A stretch of DNA of 64,000 nt from Cronobacter malonaticus LMG 23826 (GTDB lineage: Bacteria; Pseudomonadota; Gammaproteobacteria; Enterobacterales; Enterobacteriaceae): the NCBI RefSeq assembly GCF_001277215.2, contig NZ_CP013940.1, positions 3,038,001 through 3,102,000 of the forward strand. The letters run 5' to 3'. Made by a program: the position numbers and the translations under genes. Below, piece after piece: positions 32,015-41,916 of the stretch. The notes beneath the pieces were generated by a model. That model was not told the origin of the DNA. It did not search any database and saw only the letters and a program-made list of their open reading frames with translations. The first letter of the stretch is position 1. Each line of letters begins with the position of its first letter.

Positions 32015-32596
32015 ATGAATTTTCTTGCCCATCTGCATCTGGCGCATCTGGCGCAAAGTTCGCTGCCCGGCAATCTGATGGCGGACTTCGTGCGCGGCAA
32101 ACCGGATGAGCTTTATCCGGCGGATGTCGTGGCGGGAATTTATATGCACCGGCGCGTGGATGTGTTGACCGATAACCTGCCGGAAGTGCGCGAGGCGCGC
32201 GAGTGGTTCCGCCCCGAAACTCGCCGCGTAGCGCCGGTGACGCTGGATGTTATGTGGGATCACTTTCTCTCGCGCCACTGGGCGCAAATCTCGCCGGAGA
32301 TCCCGCTTGCGGAATTTATCGCGCACGCGCACGCCCAGATTTTACCGACGCTACCCGACGCGCCGGAGCGCTTTGTGAATCTTAATAACTACCTCTGGCG
32401 CGAACGCTGGATGGAGCGCTACCGCGAGATGGACTACATCGCCCGCGTGCTTAACGGCATGGCGACCCGCCGTCCGAAACTCGCGGCCCTGCGCGACTCC
32501 TGGGACGATCTGAACACCCATTACGCCGCGCTGGAGCGCCAGTTCTGGCGCTTTTATCCACGCATGATGGCGATGGCGCGCGAGCAAACGCTCTGA
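32015..32596 (+). CDS. acpH: Acyl carrier protein phosphodiesterase
   Basis: AcpH removes the phosphopantetheine arm from acyl carrier protein. It is a helical HD-like metal enzyme; [12 protein letters not shown] at the start and the ADFVRG and HRRVDVLTD stretches are conserved. The product has 193 residues, as in E. coli. A clear AAGGA precedes the start. It is a single-gene unit between divergent queA and the convergent DUF3999 gene, whose stop lies just after its own. Confidence 0.95.
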   Translation: MNFLAHLHLAHLAQSSLPGNLMADFVRGKPDELYPADVVAGIYMHRRVDVLTDNLPEVREAREWFRPETRRVAPVTLDVMWDHFLSRHWAQISPEIPLAEFIAHAHAQILPTLPDAPERFVNLNNYLWRERWMERYREMDYIARVLNGMATRRPKLAALRDSWDDLNTHYAALERQFWRFYPRMMAMAREQTL

Positions 32597-33967
32597 TTAC
32601 GCCGCTTTTTCGCCGCGAATCTCGCGCCACAGCCGCCAGGCGAGCAGCAGCAACCCGGCGGCGCCCGCCACCAGCACCGCCCAGATGATCCAGGTATAGA
32701 ACGCATTTCGCTGCGCGCTGGCATCTTTGGCCGTCAACCGCGCCTCGCCGCCAAGCGTCACCGCTTTGACCGTCTGCGCGTAAGGCAACATCTCCGGATC
32801 GTGAGAGCCCGGCACCAGCGTTTGTAGCTCCAGCGCCTGCGCTTTAGCCGCGCCATTGCCCCAGGCGAGCAGGAACGGGCCGCTGCCCTGGGCGTTAAAC
32901 ACCAGCGTTTTTTCGTCGCGCTCGCCGATCACTTCCGGGAAGGCGTCGCCAAAGCGCTGGTTCACCGCCCGCACGCGGAGCGCGGAAATCAGCTCGCCGT
33001 GCAGCGGCAGCGTCACCGCCGGACGCTCCGGCAGACGATAAATAACGGTGCGGGCGAGCAGCTGCCACGCCATGTTATCCGCGCTGCGATACTCAATCTC
33101 CACCGGCACAACAGCGTTCTCAAGCTGCGGACGCAGCGTCAGGGCATCGAATGGCTGTGGCCGCGCCCAGCGATACACGGCGGTGTCATCGTTTTCTTTC
33201 TCGCCATGCGCGGCAAGCGTGACGCGCCGCGGCTGTACGTGCGGTGCCTGCCACAGCCCGGTAGCCGAGGTAAAATCAATCGACGCGCTGGCGTTTTTCA
33301 CCACCACCAGCAGATATTTCGCGCCAAAGAGAGACGGCGCGTCACTGAAATCCACCGTGTTCTGCAACAGCCGCTGATTGCCGGAGGCCAAATCCAGCAG
33401 CGGCGCATCCGCGATGACAGGCTGCCAGTTGCGCATCGTCTCGCTCGCAAGCACGTCCACGCGGGCCTGCCAGCCGTTGACCTGTTGCGGCCACGTCAGT
33501 TGCAGTTGGGTTAGCGCGCGCTCGCCGTTGTTCTCGCCAAGCGGGATCAGCCAGCTGGCGCTCAGTTGCTCTACCGGCGCGTTTTCCATGCGGATCTGCA
33601 CGCCAGACGGCGACGTTAACAGCACCGTGCGCTGATCTTCTTCGCTGGTTTTGACCGGCTGGGCGTCAAGCCTGTAGACCGTCAGCGGCGCGGGCTGCGG
33701 CGCTGGCGCGGGCGGCGTGGTGGTGTCGAGCGCAAAAGGCAGGCTACTTCCCTGCGCATTAAACACGCGAATATCGCGCAGATCCGGCCACGCGCTCTGC
33801 GAATAGACGGCTTCCGGCAATGGCAGCCGGTACCACGGCGACTGCCCTTCCACCACAAGCTCCATGCCGCGCGCATAATCCTGCGGGCGCTCGGCGCGAG
33901 AAGTGTCGTCACTGGCCGCGCAGGTGGCGGCGAACGCCCAGACAAGGGCAACCCATAACTGTTTCAT
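32597..33967 (-). CDS. DUF3999 family envelope protein
   Basis: This 456-residue protein has an N-terminal signal peptide (MKQLWVALVWAFAATCAAS), a long beta-rich region likely in the periplasm, and one C-terminal membrane helix (about 425-448) followed by a short basic tail. That is the layout of the DUF3999 family, whose function is unknown. The true start is at 33967: it gives the signal peptide, and its ATG overlaps the TGA of the upstream DUF2339 gene by four bases, so the pair is translationally coupled. The in-frame extension above this start is a GC-rich shadow. The pair is absent between acpH and malZ in E. coli K-12. Confidence 0.88.
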   Translation of the reverse strand: MKQLWVALVWAFAATCAASDDTSRAERPQDYARGMELVVEGQSPWYRLPLPEAVYSQSAWPDLRDIRVFNAQGSSLPFALDTTTPPAPAPQPAPLTVYRLDAQPVKTSEEDQRTVLLTSPSGVQIRMENAPVEQLSASWLIPLGENNGERALTQLQLTWPQQVNGWQARVDVLASETMRNWQPVIADAPLLDLASGNQRLLQNTVDFSDAPSLFGAKYLLVVVKNASASIDFTSATGLWQAPHVQPRRVTLAAHGEKENDDTAVYRWARPQPFDALTLRPQLENAVVPVEIEYRSADNMAWQLLARTVIYRLPERPAVTLPLHGELISALRVRAVNQRFGDAFPEVIGERDEKTLVFNAQGSGPFLLAWGNGAAKAQALELQTLVPGSHDPEMLPYAQTVKAVTLGGEARLTAKDASAQRNAFYTWIIWAVLVAGAAGLLLLAWRLWREIRGEKAA

Positions 33968-36690
33968 TCTGCCTCTCCCTGACGGGCATTGACCGGCCGC
34001 GCCGCTTTCGGCGGCAGCGGTGAGAAATAACCGACAATCAGCACCAGCACCGCGACGCCGATAAACGCCACGGCGCGCGCAAGCCCGCCGCCGCCTGCGC
34101 TGTCCACCAGCATCAGCTTCACAATCACCACGCCGAGCAGGCCCGCGCCGCAAAACCATCCCTGCCGCGCGCCCTTGCGCGTGGCGCTGACCATCACCAG
34201 CAGCGCCAGCAACATCCAGAGCAGCGCGAACGTGGTCTGGACCAGACGAGAATCCCACAGCGCGTCGAACTGCCAGGGGATCTCCCCTGCCCACGCAAGC
34301 GTGCGCAGCACCAGCCCGTTGCCCCACCAGAACAGCAGCGCATACCAGACGAGCGGCGTCCACGGCTGCGCCTGTTGTAACAGCGGCGACCAGAAGCGCG
34401 TAAGCAGCCGCCACCCGCTCAGCGCCGCCAGCAGCGCGAAACCTGCGCCAAGCTCCAGCGGGTTGATCAGCGGCAGGTACGGCCAGTCGACCGTCGCGCC
34501 GTTCATCAGGTTACCCGCAAGCAGTAAGAACGCCAGTACAGGCGCGACCGGCAACAGCCCCGGCCCGCTGTAAAGCGCAGGCCACTGCGCGCACGGCCAC
34601 AGGCTGCGGCGGATCGCACCGTTCACCAGCAATACGATAGCGGCGCTGACGACGAGGATAATACCGGTCTGCCACGCCTCGCTGCCCCACGGCAGGCTGT
34701 CGGTAAACCACCAGGTTTCCGCGCCAGCGGCAATGAGCAGCATCCAGAATAGCGACAGATGCAGCCCCTGCTGGAGACGCACCGGCAACGCGCCGGCGTC
34801 ACGGCGCAGCAGCCAGAGCGCGCACGGCAACGCCAGGCACCAGACTAAACTGTGCCAGCCCGCCAGCACCAGCGCGCCGTCGATAACGATCTGATAAATC
34901 AGCATCAGCGCCATACCCGGCCACAACAGCCAGACGGCGTAAGCGAGATCCGGCCACGCCGCTTTGCGCGATGCCGCGCGCCACAGCAAGGCGGAGAGCG
35001 TCAGTAGCGCAAGCGTCAGGGCCAGGCCCTGGGAGATATCCGCGAATGCCCAGCGGGCGGCCTGCAACAGCGCCACCAGCCAGAAAGCGATGCCTGCGCC
35101 AAGATGCGCCCGGCTCACCTGCCGCTGCGGCTCGCGCCACAGCCAGCCGCCTGCCAGCCAGCAGAGCGCCAGCACCGCGCTGATAAACGCCGCGTTAAGC
35201 AGCGTAATACCATCAATCCAGGCGTAAACGGCGCTGGCCGCCGCAAGCGCCAGCAGCGCGCTGCCGCTGTAGCTCATCCGCCGCTGGGCCTGCTGCATGC
35301 CAAACCACAGCAGCCCCAGCCCTTCCAGCGCCCAGGCGAGCGCCGTCCAGCGGGCCGACAACGCCAGCGGGATAGCGAGCGTGACAAACGCGCCGCCAAG
35401 CGCCAGCCCGCCCAGCGCCAGTATCCGTCCTTCCTGCGGATAGCGGCGCAGCGCGGCGCGCGCGAGCAGCAAATAGACCAGCCCGAAGCCGAGCGCCGAA
35501 AACGCCGGGCCGTACGTCAAGTGGCGGGTAATCGCATACTGCATCCCAAAGCCGACCAGCGGCGGCGCGAACAGCATCACGCCATCGACGATTTTCTTGC
35601 GACCCTGCGCGCGCAGCGACAGCGCCACGCAGACCACGCCAAAGAGCAGAATATTGGCGATAAGAAAGAGCTGGCAGCTCAGCCACTCGTCCGGCTGATA
35701 ACCGTTAATGCCCCAGAGTCCCGCCACGCCAAAGGTAAACAGCAGACCAAGCAGATTAAGCTCGCGCCAGTGCTGCCAGACGCTGACGGCGGCGATGCCC
35801 ACCGACAACAGCAGATAGAATGAGAAAAGCGCGATGTGGCTGCCGCCGCCGGTGGAGAGCAGCAGCGGCGCGAGATAGCCGCCGAGACTCGCCAGCATCG
35901 CGAGGCTTAACGCGCGTTGCAGCACGGCCAGCGCGACGCTCGCGGCGCACACTACCAGCATCAGGCCGAAGGCGAGCGGCATCGGCAGCATCTGCCAGAG
36001 CCGGAACGCGCCGAAAATCGTGATATAGAGCGCGCCCACCGCGCCGCCCTGGAGGATGAGCGCATAGACCGGCGTCTTGTGGCGCAGTCGCCAGCCGAAC
36101 GCCAGCAGCACGAGCGCGGCGACGCCCGCGCCCGCCACGCGCAGCTCAAGCGGCAGCATGCCGCGCTCAACGCTGTAGCGCAGCAGGAAGGAGATGCCTA
36201 AAAAGAGAAGAATGACGCCGATTTTGGCGAGCGGATTGCCCTGCATAAACCAGCGCGTCAGGCTGGTAAGCATGCCGCCTGCCGCCGCGGCATGGCCAGA
36301 TTCTGCTGCGGGTTCCTCGCGGCGCGTAGCGGCGGCGGGCGCAGGGGCTTTCGCCGCGTTGCGCACGGCCTGCGACCAGACCGGCGGCGCGTCCGTCTGC
36401 GGCGCCGGTTCAGGCTCGGGCGCTGCCGCGGTTTCAGGCACCGGTTCAGGCTTCGGCGCGACAAACACGGGCGCAGGCTCCGCCGCAGGGGTTGCCATCG
36501 GTACGGTTTCCGCGCCCGGCGGCGCAGACGCCGTGGCAAGCCGCGCTTCCAGCGTCTCTATGCGATTACGCAGGCGATGAAGTTCGGTTTCATTACGCGC
36601 GCTGCGTTTTAGCGCCATGATGGCTATGACTGGCACCACAACCACACAGAAGAGCGCAATCAGAGCAGCAAATACAAAAATCTCATCCAT
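33964..36690 (-). CDS. DUF2339 family polytopic membrane protein
   Basis: This 908-residue inner-membrane protein has an N-terminal helix (about 3-27), a coiled-coil stretch (ELHRLRNRIETLEARL), a Pro/Ala/Glu-rich linker (about 55-135), and then more than 20 hydrophobic segments, the first starting near residue 155 (GVILLFLGISFLL). This is the DUF2339 plan; the function is unknown. It is followed by, and coupled to, a DUF3999 gene, a pairing I know from other proteobacteria. It lies downstream of malZ on the same strand but after a terminator, so it probably has its own promoter in the short gap. Confidence 0.88.
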   Translation of the reverse strand: MDEIFVFAALIALFCVVVVPVIAIMALKRSARNETELHRLRNRIETLEARLATASAPPGAETVPMATPAAEPAPVFVAPKPEPVPETAAAPEPEPAPQTDAPPVWSQAVRNAAKAPAPAAATRREEPAAESGHAAAAGGMLTSLTRWFMQGNPLAKIGVILLFLGISFLLRYSVERGMLPLELRVAGAGVAALVLLAFGWRLRHKTPVYALILQGGAVGALYITIFGAFRLWQMLPMPLAFGLMLVVCAASVALAVLQRALSLAMLASLGGYLAPLLLSTGGGSHIALFSFYLLLSVGIAAVSVWQHWRELNLLGLLFTFGVAGLWGINGYQPDEWLSCQLFLIANILLFGVVCVALSLRAQGRKKIVDGVMLFAPPLVGFGMQYAITRHLTYGPAFSALGFGLVYLLLARAALRRYPQEGRILALGGLALGGAFVTLAIPLALSARWTALAWALEGLGLLWFGMQQAQRRMSYSGSALLALAAASAVYAWIDGITLLNAAFISAVLALCWLAGGWLWREPQRQVSRAHLGAGIAFWLVALLQAARWAFADISQGLALTLALLTLSALLWRAASRKAAWPDLAYAVWLLWPGMALMLIYQIVIDGALVLAGWHSLVWCLALPCALWLLRRDAGALPVRLQQGLHLSLFWMLLIAAGAETWWFTDSLPWGSEAWQTGIILVVSAAIVLLVNGAIRRSLWPCAQWPALYSGPGLLPVAPVLAFLLLAGNLMNGATVDWPYLPLINPLELGAGFALLAALSGWRLLTRFWSPLLQQAQPWTPLVWYALLFWWGNGLVLRTLAWAGEIPWQFDALWDSRLVQTTFALLWMLLALLVMVSATRKGARQGWFCGAGLLGVVIVKLMLVDSAGGGGLARAVAFIGVAVLVLIVGYFSPLPPKAARPVNARQGEAE

Positions 36691-36740
36691 TGATTTCAGA
36701 CCCTGCGGCAGAAGTGCGGCTACTTTCCCATATCTGGATG

Positions 36741-36762
36741 AAAAGCGGTATTCCTTTACCGC
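36741..36762 (-). terminator. Terminator after malZ
   Basis: GCGGTA (36745-36750) pairs with TACCGC (36757-36762); on the minus strand the stem is followed by TTTTC. The stem is short, so efficiency is uncertain. Confidence 0.6.
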
Positions 36763-36774
36763 GTTTCGTTACGC

Positions 36775-38592
36775 TTATCGCGAATGCAGGATCACCGCCG
36801 CGCCCGCGGCGAGCCGCAGCGTCTGCCCTTCCAGCGCGCCGCCGCCCTCTTCGCGCGTCCAGGCCCGGTCATCAAGGAGCGGCGAGAACGGCAGTGTGAT
36901 TTCACAGGCTGCGCCGCGATTCAGCGCCACCAACACCCGCTCCTGCTGAAAGACACGCGTAAACACCAGGACGTCGCTTTTCGCATACACCACCTGACAC
37001 GCGCCGGAACGCAGCGCCCGGTTGCGATGACGCAGGCGCGCGAGCCGCTGATACAACGCCAGCAGCTCGCCGTCCTGCTGTGTCTTATCCCACGGGAACG
37101 GCTGGCGGCAGAACGGATCGTTGCCGCCTTCCACGCCCACTTCGTCGCCATAGAAGACGCAGGGCACGCCGGGCCAGCAGAAAAGCCACACCGCCGCTGC
37201 CCTGATGCGCGCCGGGTCGCCTTTGGCGACCGTTTTAAAACGCGCGGTGTCATGGCTGTCGAGCTGGTTAAACATACGCAACTGCTGCTGGTGCGAGAGC
37301 GCGGCGCGATACTCCTCCATCCACCGCGCGCAGTCGGCGGCGTCAAGCTGCTGCGGCTCCAGCCCGTGATCGACACCCGCGAGAAAGCTCCACACCGGCG
37401 TCGTAAAGCCACGGTAGTTCATGGCCGCATCTTCCACGTCGTTTTGCAGCCACTGGCGCGCATCGCCAAAATGTTCGCCGAAGACAAACGCCTGCGGGTT
37501 TACGGCTTTGGCCGCGCGGGTGATCCCCTCAACGTGGCGCAGGTTTGCTTTCGCGCCGCCGCTTTCCCCGAGCATATGCACCACATCGAGCCGCCAGCCG
37601 TCGATGCTCCACGGCGCTTTCAGCCAGTGCTTCACCACGCTCTCTTCGCCCGCATAAATCTCGTCCACCACGCCAGGCTCAGCGAAATCGAGCTTCGGCA
37701 GGCTGTCGTAGCCGAGCCAGCAGAAGGCATGACCGTCCCCGGCGAAGGTGTACCAGTTGCGCGTCGGCGAATCCGGGTGATGGCACGCCCCGTCGGTGCC
37801 GTGATTCTGGCGATCGAACCACGGGTGCGTGTCGCCGGTGTGGTTAAAGACGCCGTCCAGAATCAGGCGCATACCCGTCTCACGCGTTTTTTCACGCAAG
37901 CGCAGCAGCGCCTCATCGCCGCCGAACTGCGGATCGACGTGGCGATAATCGGCGGTGTCGTATTTATGCACGCTCGGCGCGCTGAAGATGGGGTTGAGGT
38001 AGAGCGCCGTGACGCCGAGTTTTTTCAGGTACGGCAGTTTTTCGCAGATACCGTCGAGATCGCCACCGTAAAACGTCGAGCCGCCCGCCTCTGCGCTGAC
38101 CGGCTCGTGCCAGTCGCGCAGAATGATGTCGTGGCCCTGGGCGTGGTGGAAATAGATATTGTCCTGCTGCGCGCCGCGCGTCGTACTGCGGGCGAAGCGG
38201 TCCGGGAAAATCTGATAGAACACCTGATCCTGCACCCACTGCGGGCCGTCGTCGGGCGCGTCGATAGCGAACAGCGCCAGCCGGGCGGGCGGAAACTCAC
38301 TCAGCCCCAGCGGGCTGAACCATTGCTGGCGATCGCCCCATAAAAGCTTAAAGCCGTAGCGGCGGCGCGGCTGGCCGTCGCCGAGCGGAATGCTCGCCTG
38401 CCACGCGCTGACCTGCGGATGCGGCGCGGCGCTCAGGCGCTTCATCTCAAAGGGCGTTTCTTCGTTATCGCGCTCGTAACGCAGCATGACCTTTTCCGGC
38501 AGCGCGTCGCCCGCAAGCCAGAGGGTAATGAGTAATTTCTCCCCCTGCCGGTGAATAAAGGGCGCAACGGGGAGATGCCAGGCATTCAACAT
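36775..38592 (-). CDS. malZ: Maltodextrin glucosidase MalZ
   Basis: MalZ is a cytoplasmic GH13 enzyme that releases glucose from the reducing end of maltodextrins. The N-terminal beta domain covers about the first 110 residues. The barrel shows the four GH13 regions: [17 protein letters not shown] (nucleophile Asp), FGEHFGD (acid Glu) and [10 protein letters not shown]. The product has 605 residues, the E. coli length. AAGGA precedes the start. A clear MalT box set was not found in the 168 bases upstream. Cronobacter is known for alpha-glucosidase activity; whether MalZ adds to it is not settled here. Confidence 0.96.
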   Translation of the reverse strand: MLNAWHLPVAPFIHRQGEKLLITLWLAGDALPEKVMLRYERDNEETPFEMKRLSAAPHPQVSAWQASIPLGDGQPRRRYGFKLLWGDRQQWFSPLGLSEFPPARLALFAIDAPDDGPQWVQDQVFYQIFPDRFARSTTRGAQQDNIYFHHAQGHDIILRDWHEPVSAEAGGSTFYGGDLDGICEKLPYLKKLGVTALYLNPIFSAPSVHKYDTADYRHVDPQFGGDEALLRLREKTRETGMRLILDGVFNHTGDTHPWFDRQNHGTDGACHHPDSPTRNWYTFAGDGHAFCWLGYDSLPKLDFAEPGVVDEIYAGEESVVKHWLKAPWSIDGWRLDVVHMLGESGGAKANLRHVEGITRAAKAVNPQAFVFGEHFGDARQWLQNDVEDAAMNYRGFTTPVWSFLAGVDHGLEPQQLDAADCARWMEEYRAALSHQQQLRMFNQLDSHDTARFKTVAKGDPARIRAAAVWLFCWPGVPCVFYGDEVGVEGGNDPFCRQPFPWDKTQQDGELLALYQRLARLRHRNRALRSGACQVVYAKSDVLVFTRVFQQERVLVALNRGAACEITLPFSPLLDDRAWTREEGGGALEGQTLRLAAGAAVILHSR

Positions 38593-38726
38593 ACAATTTG
38601 ATCCTTAATCGACAGAAAACAGGCGCATCTTTCCACAGGGGCAACCGCGCGCCTTCCTCATTCTGGATTTAATTGGGGGAGGAGACGGGAGGCGGAGAAA
38701 CAGAAGTGAGCGTAGAGCGAAAACGA

Positions 38727-38750
38727 CATCCCCGCCAGGCGGCGGGGATG
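38727..38750 (-). terminator. Terminator-like hairpin after proY
   Basis: CATCCCCGCC (38727-38736) pairs exactly with GGCGGGGATG (38741-38750) around AGGC. On the minus strand it is followed by TCGTTTTCG, a poor T-tract. Confidence 0.6.
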
Positions 38751-38760
38751 GAAGGGAGCA

Positions 38761-40128
38761 TTATGCGGAAAGTCGGGCGTCGCGGCGGCGTTTAAACACC
38801 CAGCCCACCAGCAGCAGCGCAATCCACGCGAAACCGACGTAGAGCGAAATGCGGGTATCGGGGTGATAGCCAATCAGCGCGATGATAAACGCCAGGAAAA
38901 TCAGGCCGACGATGGTCGTCGCCACGCCGCCCGGCACTTTGAATTTCAGCGCTTTGACTTCATCTGCGCTCAGGCGACGGCGGAACGCCACCTGCGAGAG
39001 CAGGATCATTATCCAGACCCAGACGGTCGCAAAGGTCGCGAGTGACGCAATCACCAGGAAGACGTTTTCCGGCATGATGTAGTTGAGGTACACCGCCAGC
39101 AGCATCGCGAAGCACATCACCACCACCGTCACCCACGGAATGCCGCGGCGCGAGGTTTTGGCGAACACTTTCGGCGCGCTGCCCTGCTCGGCCATGCCGT
39201 GCAGCATACGGCCCACGCCAAACACATCGCTGTTAATTGCCGACAGCGAGGCCGTCAGCACCACGAAATTCAGAATGCCCGCCGCAACGGTGATCCCCAT
39301 ATGCTGGAAGGTGAGCACAAACGGGCTGCCGTTGGTGCCGACTTCACTCCACGGGTAGATGGACATAATCACGAACAGAGTGCCGACGTAGAACACCAGA
39401 ATACGCAGCGGCACAGAGTTAATGGCGCGCGGAATGGATTTAGCCGGATCTTTCGCTTCACCGGCGGTGATGCCGATAATCTCGATGCCGCCGTAGGCGA
39501 ACATCACCATTTGCAGCGCCATGACGGTGCCAATCCAGCCGTTCGCGAAGAAGCCGCCGTTACTCCAGAGATTATGGATGCCGGTCGGCTGACCGCCGTT
39601 GCCGATACCCCAGACAATGATGCCGATACCGGCCGCGATCATGATGATAATGGTGGCGACTTTAAAGAACGAAAACCAGAACTCCAGCTCGCCGAACACT
39701 TTCACGCTCATCAGGTTAATGGCGCAGATGATAAGCACCACGCTCAGTACCCAGACCCAGTGCGGCACCGTCGGGAACCAGACGCCCATATAGATGCCGA
39801 ACGCGGTAACGTCGGCAATGGCGACAATCAGAATTTCAAAGCAGTAGGTCCAGCCGGTGATATAGCCTGCAAGCGGGCCAAGGTTATCCTGCGCGTAGCG
39901 AGAGAATGAGCTCGCCGCCGGGTTGTGCACTGACATCTCGCCGAGCGCGCGCATGATGATATACGCCGCCACGCCGCCGATAATGTAAGCCAGCAGTACG
40001 CTCGGGCCGGCCATTTTGATGGCGTCCGCCGAGCCGTAAAACAGGCCGGTGCCAATCGCTGAACCCAGCGCCATAAAGCGGATGTGTCTTGTACTCAATC
40101 CGCGCTTGAGCTTGTTCTCGTTTTCCAT
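38761..40128 (-). CDS. proY: Amino-acid permease ProY
   Basis: ProY is a 12-helix inner-membrane permease of the APC family, linked to proline or histidine uptake in enterobacteria. The first helix carries the substrate-binding signature [14 protein letters not shown], and [14 protein letters not shown] is in helix 6. The product has 455 residues. It follows brnQ on the same strand with a terminator between, as in E. coli where brnQ and proY are neighbours. Confidence 0.94.
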   Translation of the reverse strand: MENENKLKRGLSTRHIRFMALGSAIGTGLFYGSADAIKMAGPSVLLAYIIGGVAAYIIMRALGEMSVHNPAASSFSRYAQDNLGPLAGYITGWTYCFEILIVAIADVTAFGIYMGVWFPTVPHWVWVLSVVLIICAINLMSVKVFGELEFWFSFFKVATIIIMIAAGIGIIVWGIGNGGQPTGIHNLWSNGGFFANGWIGTVMALQMVMFAYGGIEIIGITAGEAKDPAKSIPRAINSVPLRILVFYVGTLFVIMSIYPWSEVGTNGSPFVLTFQHMGITVAAGILNFVVLTASLSAINSDVFGVGRMLHGMAEQGSAPKVFAKTSRRGIPWVTVVVMCFAMLLAVYLNYIMPENVFLVIASLATFATVWVWIMILLSQVAFRRRLSADEVKALKFKVPGGVATTIVGLIFLAFIIALIGYHPDTRISLYVGFAWIALLLVGWVFKRRRDARLSA

Positions 40129-40153
40129 CTTTCCAGTACCACGTCATACAATA

Positions 40154-40181
40154 AAAAACCACGGAGCCAGGCCCCGTGGTT
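40154..40181 (-). terminator. Rho-independent terminator after brnQ
   Basis: AACCACGG (40157-40164) pairs with CCGTGGTT (40174-40181); on the minus strand six T follow the stem. Confidence 0.85.
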
Positions 40182-40198
40182 CAACAATCAACCGACGA

Positions 40199-41518
40199 TC
40201 AGTGAGCGGTGGTTGTCACGCTCCGTCCGGCCGCACGATCCCAGAGCGCCGCCGCCAGCGTAATCGCAACGGTCGGCAGCAGCCAGGCCAGCCCCTGATC
40301 CGCCATCGGCAGTTTCTGAGTCCAGGCCGGAAGGATACCGCTTATCGCCGAGGCTTTCACCCCATCAATCAAACCAAACAGCAGACTGACCGCCATCGCC
40401 GGGGCGATAACACGGCCCGAATTATGCCACCAGCCGCGGGTGAAGCTCAGCACAACAAGTGCGATACACGGCGGATAGATGGCCGTCAGCACCGGAATGG
40501 AGAACTGAATCAGCTGGCTTAAGCCAAGGTTCGACACCACCATCGAGAAGAGACCCAGGATAAACACCAGCGTGCGGTAAGAGAGCGGCAGGTACTGCGC
40601 GAAGAACTCGGCGCAGGCGCAGGTCAGGCCGACCGCCGTCACCATACACGCGAGGAAGATCAGCGCCGCCAGCAGGAAGCTACCCGCGCCGCCGAAGGTA
40701 TGCTGAACATAGGCATGCAGAATCGCCGCGCCGTTAGCGGATTGATCCACCAGCGTCGCGCTGTCAGAACCGAGACGGAACAGCGCCAGGTAGAGCAGCG
40801 TCAGGCCGACGCCCGCCATCAGGCCCGCGAAAATGGTGTAGCGCGTCAGCAGGCGAGAATCAGACACGCCGCGTGAACGCGCCGCGTTGACGATAACAAT
40901 CCCGAACACCATCGCGCCGAGCGTATCCATCGTCAGATAACCATTCACGAAGCCGTTAGAAAACGCCGCTTTCTGATAGGCGTCTGTCGCCACGCTGATA
41001 TCGCCCGCCGGCCAGACAATCGCCGCCACCGACAGCACCACCAGCGCGATGATTTTCAGCGGGGCCAGGAAGTTGCCCACGGTATCCAGCAGTTTGCCCG
41101 GATAGAGCGACACCAGAATCACCAGCGCGAAATAGACCAGGCTGTAGATGAGCAGCGGCAGCGCGCCGTCGCCGGTGAGCGGCGCAATGCCAACTTCAAA
41201 CGACACGGTCGCGGTGCGCGGCGTCGCGAACAGCGGCCCGACGGCCAGATAACACACCGTCGCCAGCAGAATGCCCGCGACGCGGCCAATCGGATGGCTC
41301 AGGCTGTCAACGCCACCGCCGACTTTCGCCAGCGCCACCACGGTCAGCACAGGCAGACCCACGGCGGTAATAAGAAAGCCGATCGCCGCCGTCCAGACAT
41401 GCGGACCGGCCTGCAAACCAACCATAGGAGGGAAAATGATATTGCCCGCGCCGACGAACAGCGCAAAGGTCATAAACCCCAGTGCGATAATGTCGCGCGA
41501 TTTTAAACGATGGGTCAT
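40199..41518 (-). CDS. brnQ: Branched-chain amino-acid transporter BrnQ
   Basis: BrnQ is a cation-coupled inner-membrane carrier for leucine, isoleucine and valine (LIV-II). The 439-residue product (E. coli length) has 12 hydrophobic segments and the family motif [11 protein letters not shown] in helix 1. It is downstream of phoR on the same strand but separated by a terminator and about 400 bases with two AT-rich dyads, so it has its own control region. Confidence 0.96.
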   Translation of the reverse strand: MTHRLKSRDIIALGFMTFALFVGAGNIIFPPMVGLQAGPHVWTAAIGFLITAVGLPVLTVVALAKVGGGVDSLSHPIGRVAGILLATVCYLAVGPLFATPRTATVSFEVGIAPLTGDGALPLLIYSLVYFALVILVSLYPGKLLDTVGNFLAPLKIIALVVLSVAAIVWPAGDISVATDAYQKAAFSNGFVNGYLTMDTLGAMVFGIVIVNAARSRGVSDSRLLTRYTIFAGLMAGVGLTLLYLALFRLGSDSATLVDQSANGAAILHAYVQHTFGGAGSFLLAALIFLACMVTAVGLTCACAEFFAQYLPLSYRTLVFILGLFSMVVSNLGLSQLIQFSIPVLTAIYPPCIALVVLSFTRGWWHNSGRVIAPAMAVSLLFGLIDGVKASAISGILPAWTQKLPMADQGLAWLLPTVAITLAAALWDRAAGRSVTTTAH

Positions 41519-41916
41519 AAGATTTACTGCCTGTGGATGTGGTGTTGAAATTGAATAATTTTTTACCGCCAGTCACCTGACGAAAACGCGGCTATTTGCA
41601 GAGCTGACAGCGGGATATGCTTCCCGATTACGCTGGCGAAGAATTGTTTTTCGATTTACCAGGTAAAAACAGTCGGTCTGGCAATAGCAGGGGCGCAATT
41701 TAAACGCTTATAACGTTTAAAGGCAAGACGGGATCGTAAAACCAGACCTTTATGCCAGATCTAAGTTTCAGGGTAGTGATAAAATCTGAAATCGTAAAAA
41801 ACCTCCGGCGATTCGCGCGAGCAAAAAAGCGTCAAACGCTGAAAAAAACGTTCAGAGGCGGCGAAAAAATGAATAAGGCCAGCTTATGGCTGGCCCTGGA
41901 AAGAAAGGTTGACGAA
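41519..41916 (-). other. brnQ upstream region with two AT-rich dyads
   Basis: No supported gene lies in this 398-base gap. TTTACC-A-GGTAAA (41655-41667) and TTTAAACG-N7-CGTTTAAA (41699-41721) are perfect inverted repeats 137 to 203 bases before the brnQ start. They could be operators or leader-RNA stems. The end next to phoR holds the phoBR terminator. A short plus-strand open frame at 41752-41958 lacks a ribosome site and runs through that terminator. Confidence 0.55.
41877..41895 (-). terminator. Terminator after phoR
   Basis: GGCCAGC (41877-41883) pairs with GCTGGCC (41889-41895); on the minus strand TTATTCATTTTTTC follows. Confidence 0.8.

Noticed and set aside
33968..34414. N-terminal extension of the DUF3999 protein
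   Set aside because: The extra 149 residues lie inside the DUF2339 gene in another frame, are Ala/Arg/Gly-rich, and would bury the signal peptide.
36784..38343. 519-codon open frame opposite malZ
   Set aside because: Antisense shadow of MalZ, which has all GH13 motifs; no family resemblance.
38593..38760. MalT boxes upstream of malZ
   Set aside because: Only single loose GGAGGA/GGATGT-like words were seen, not the paired arrangement expected.
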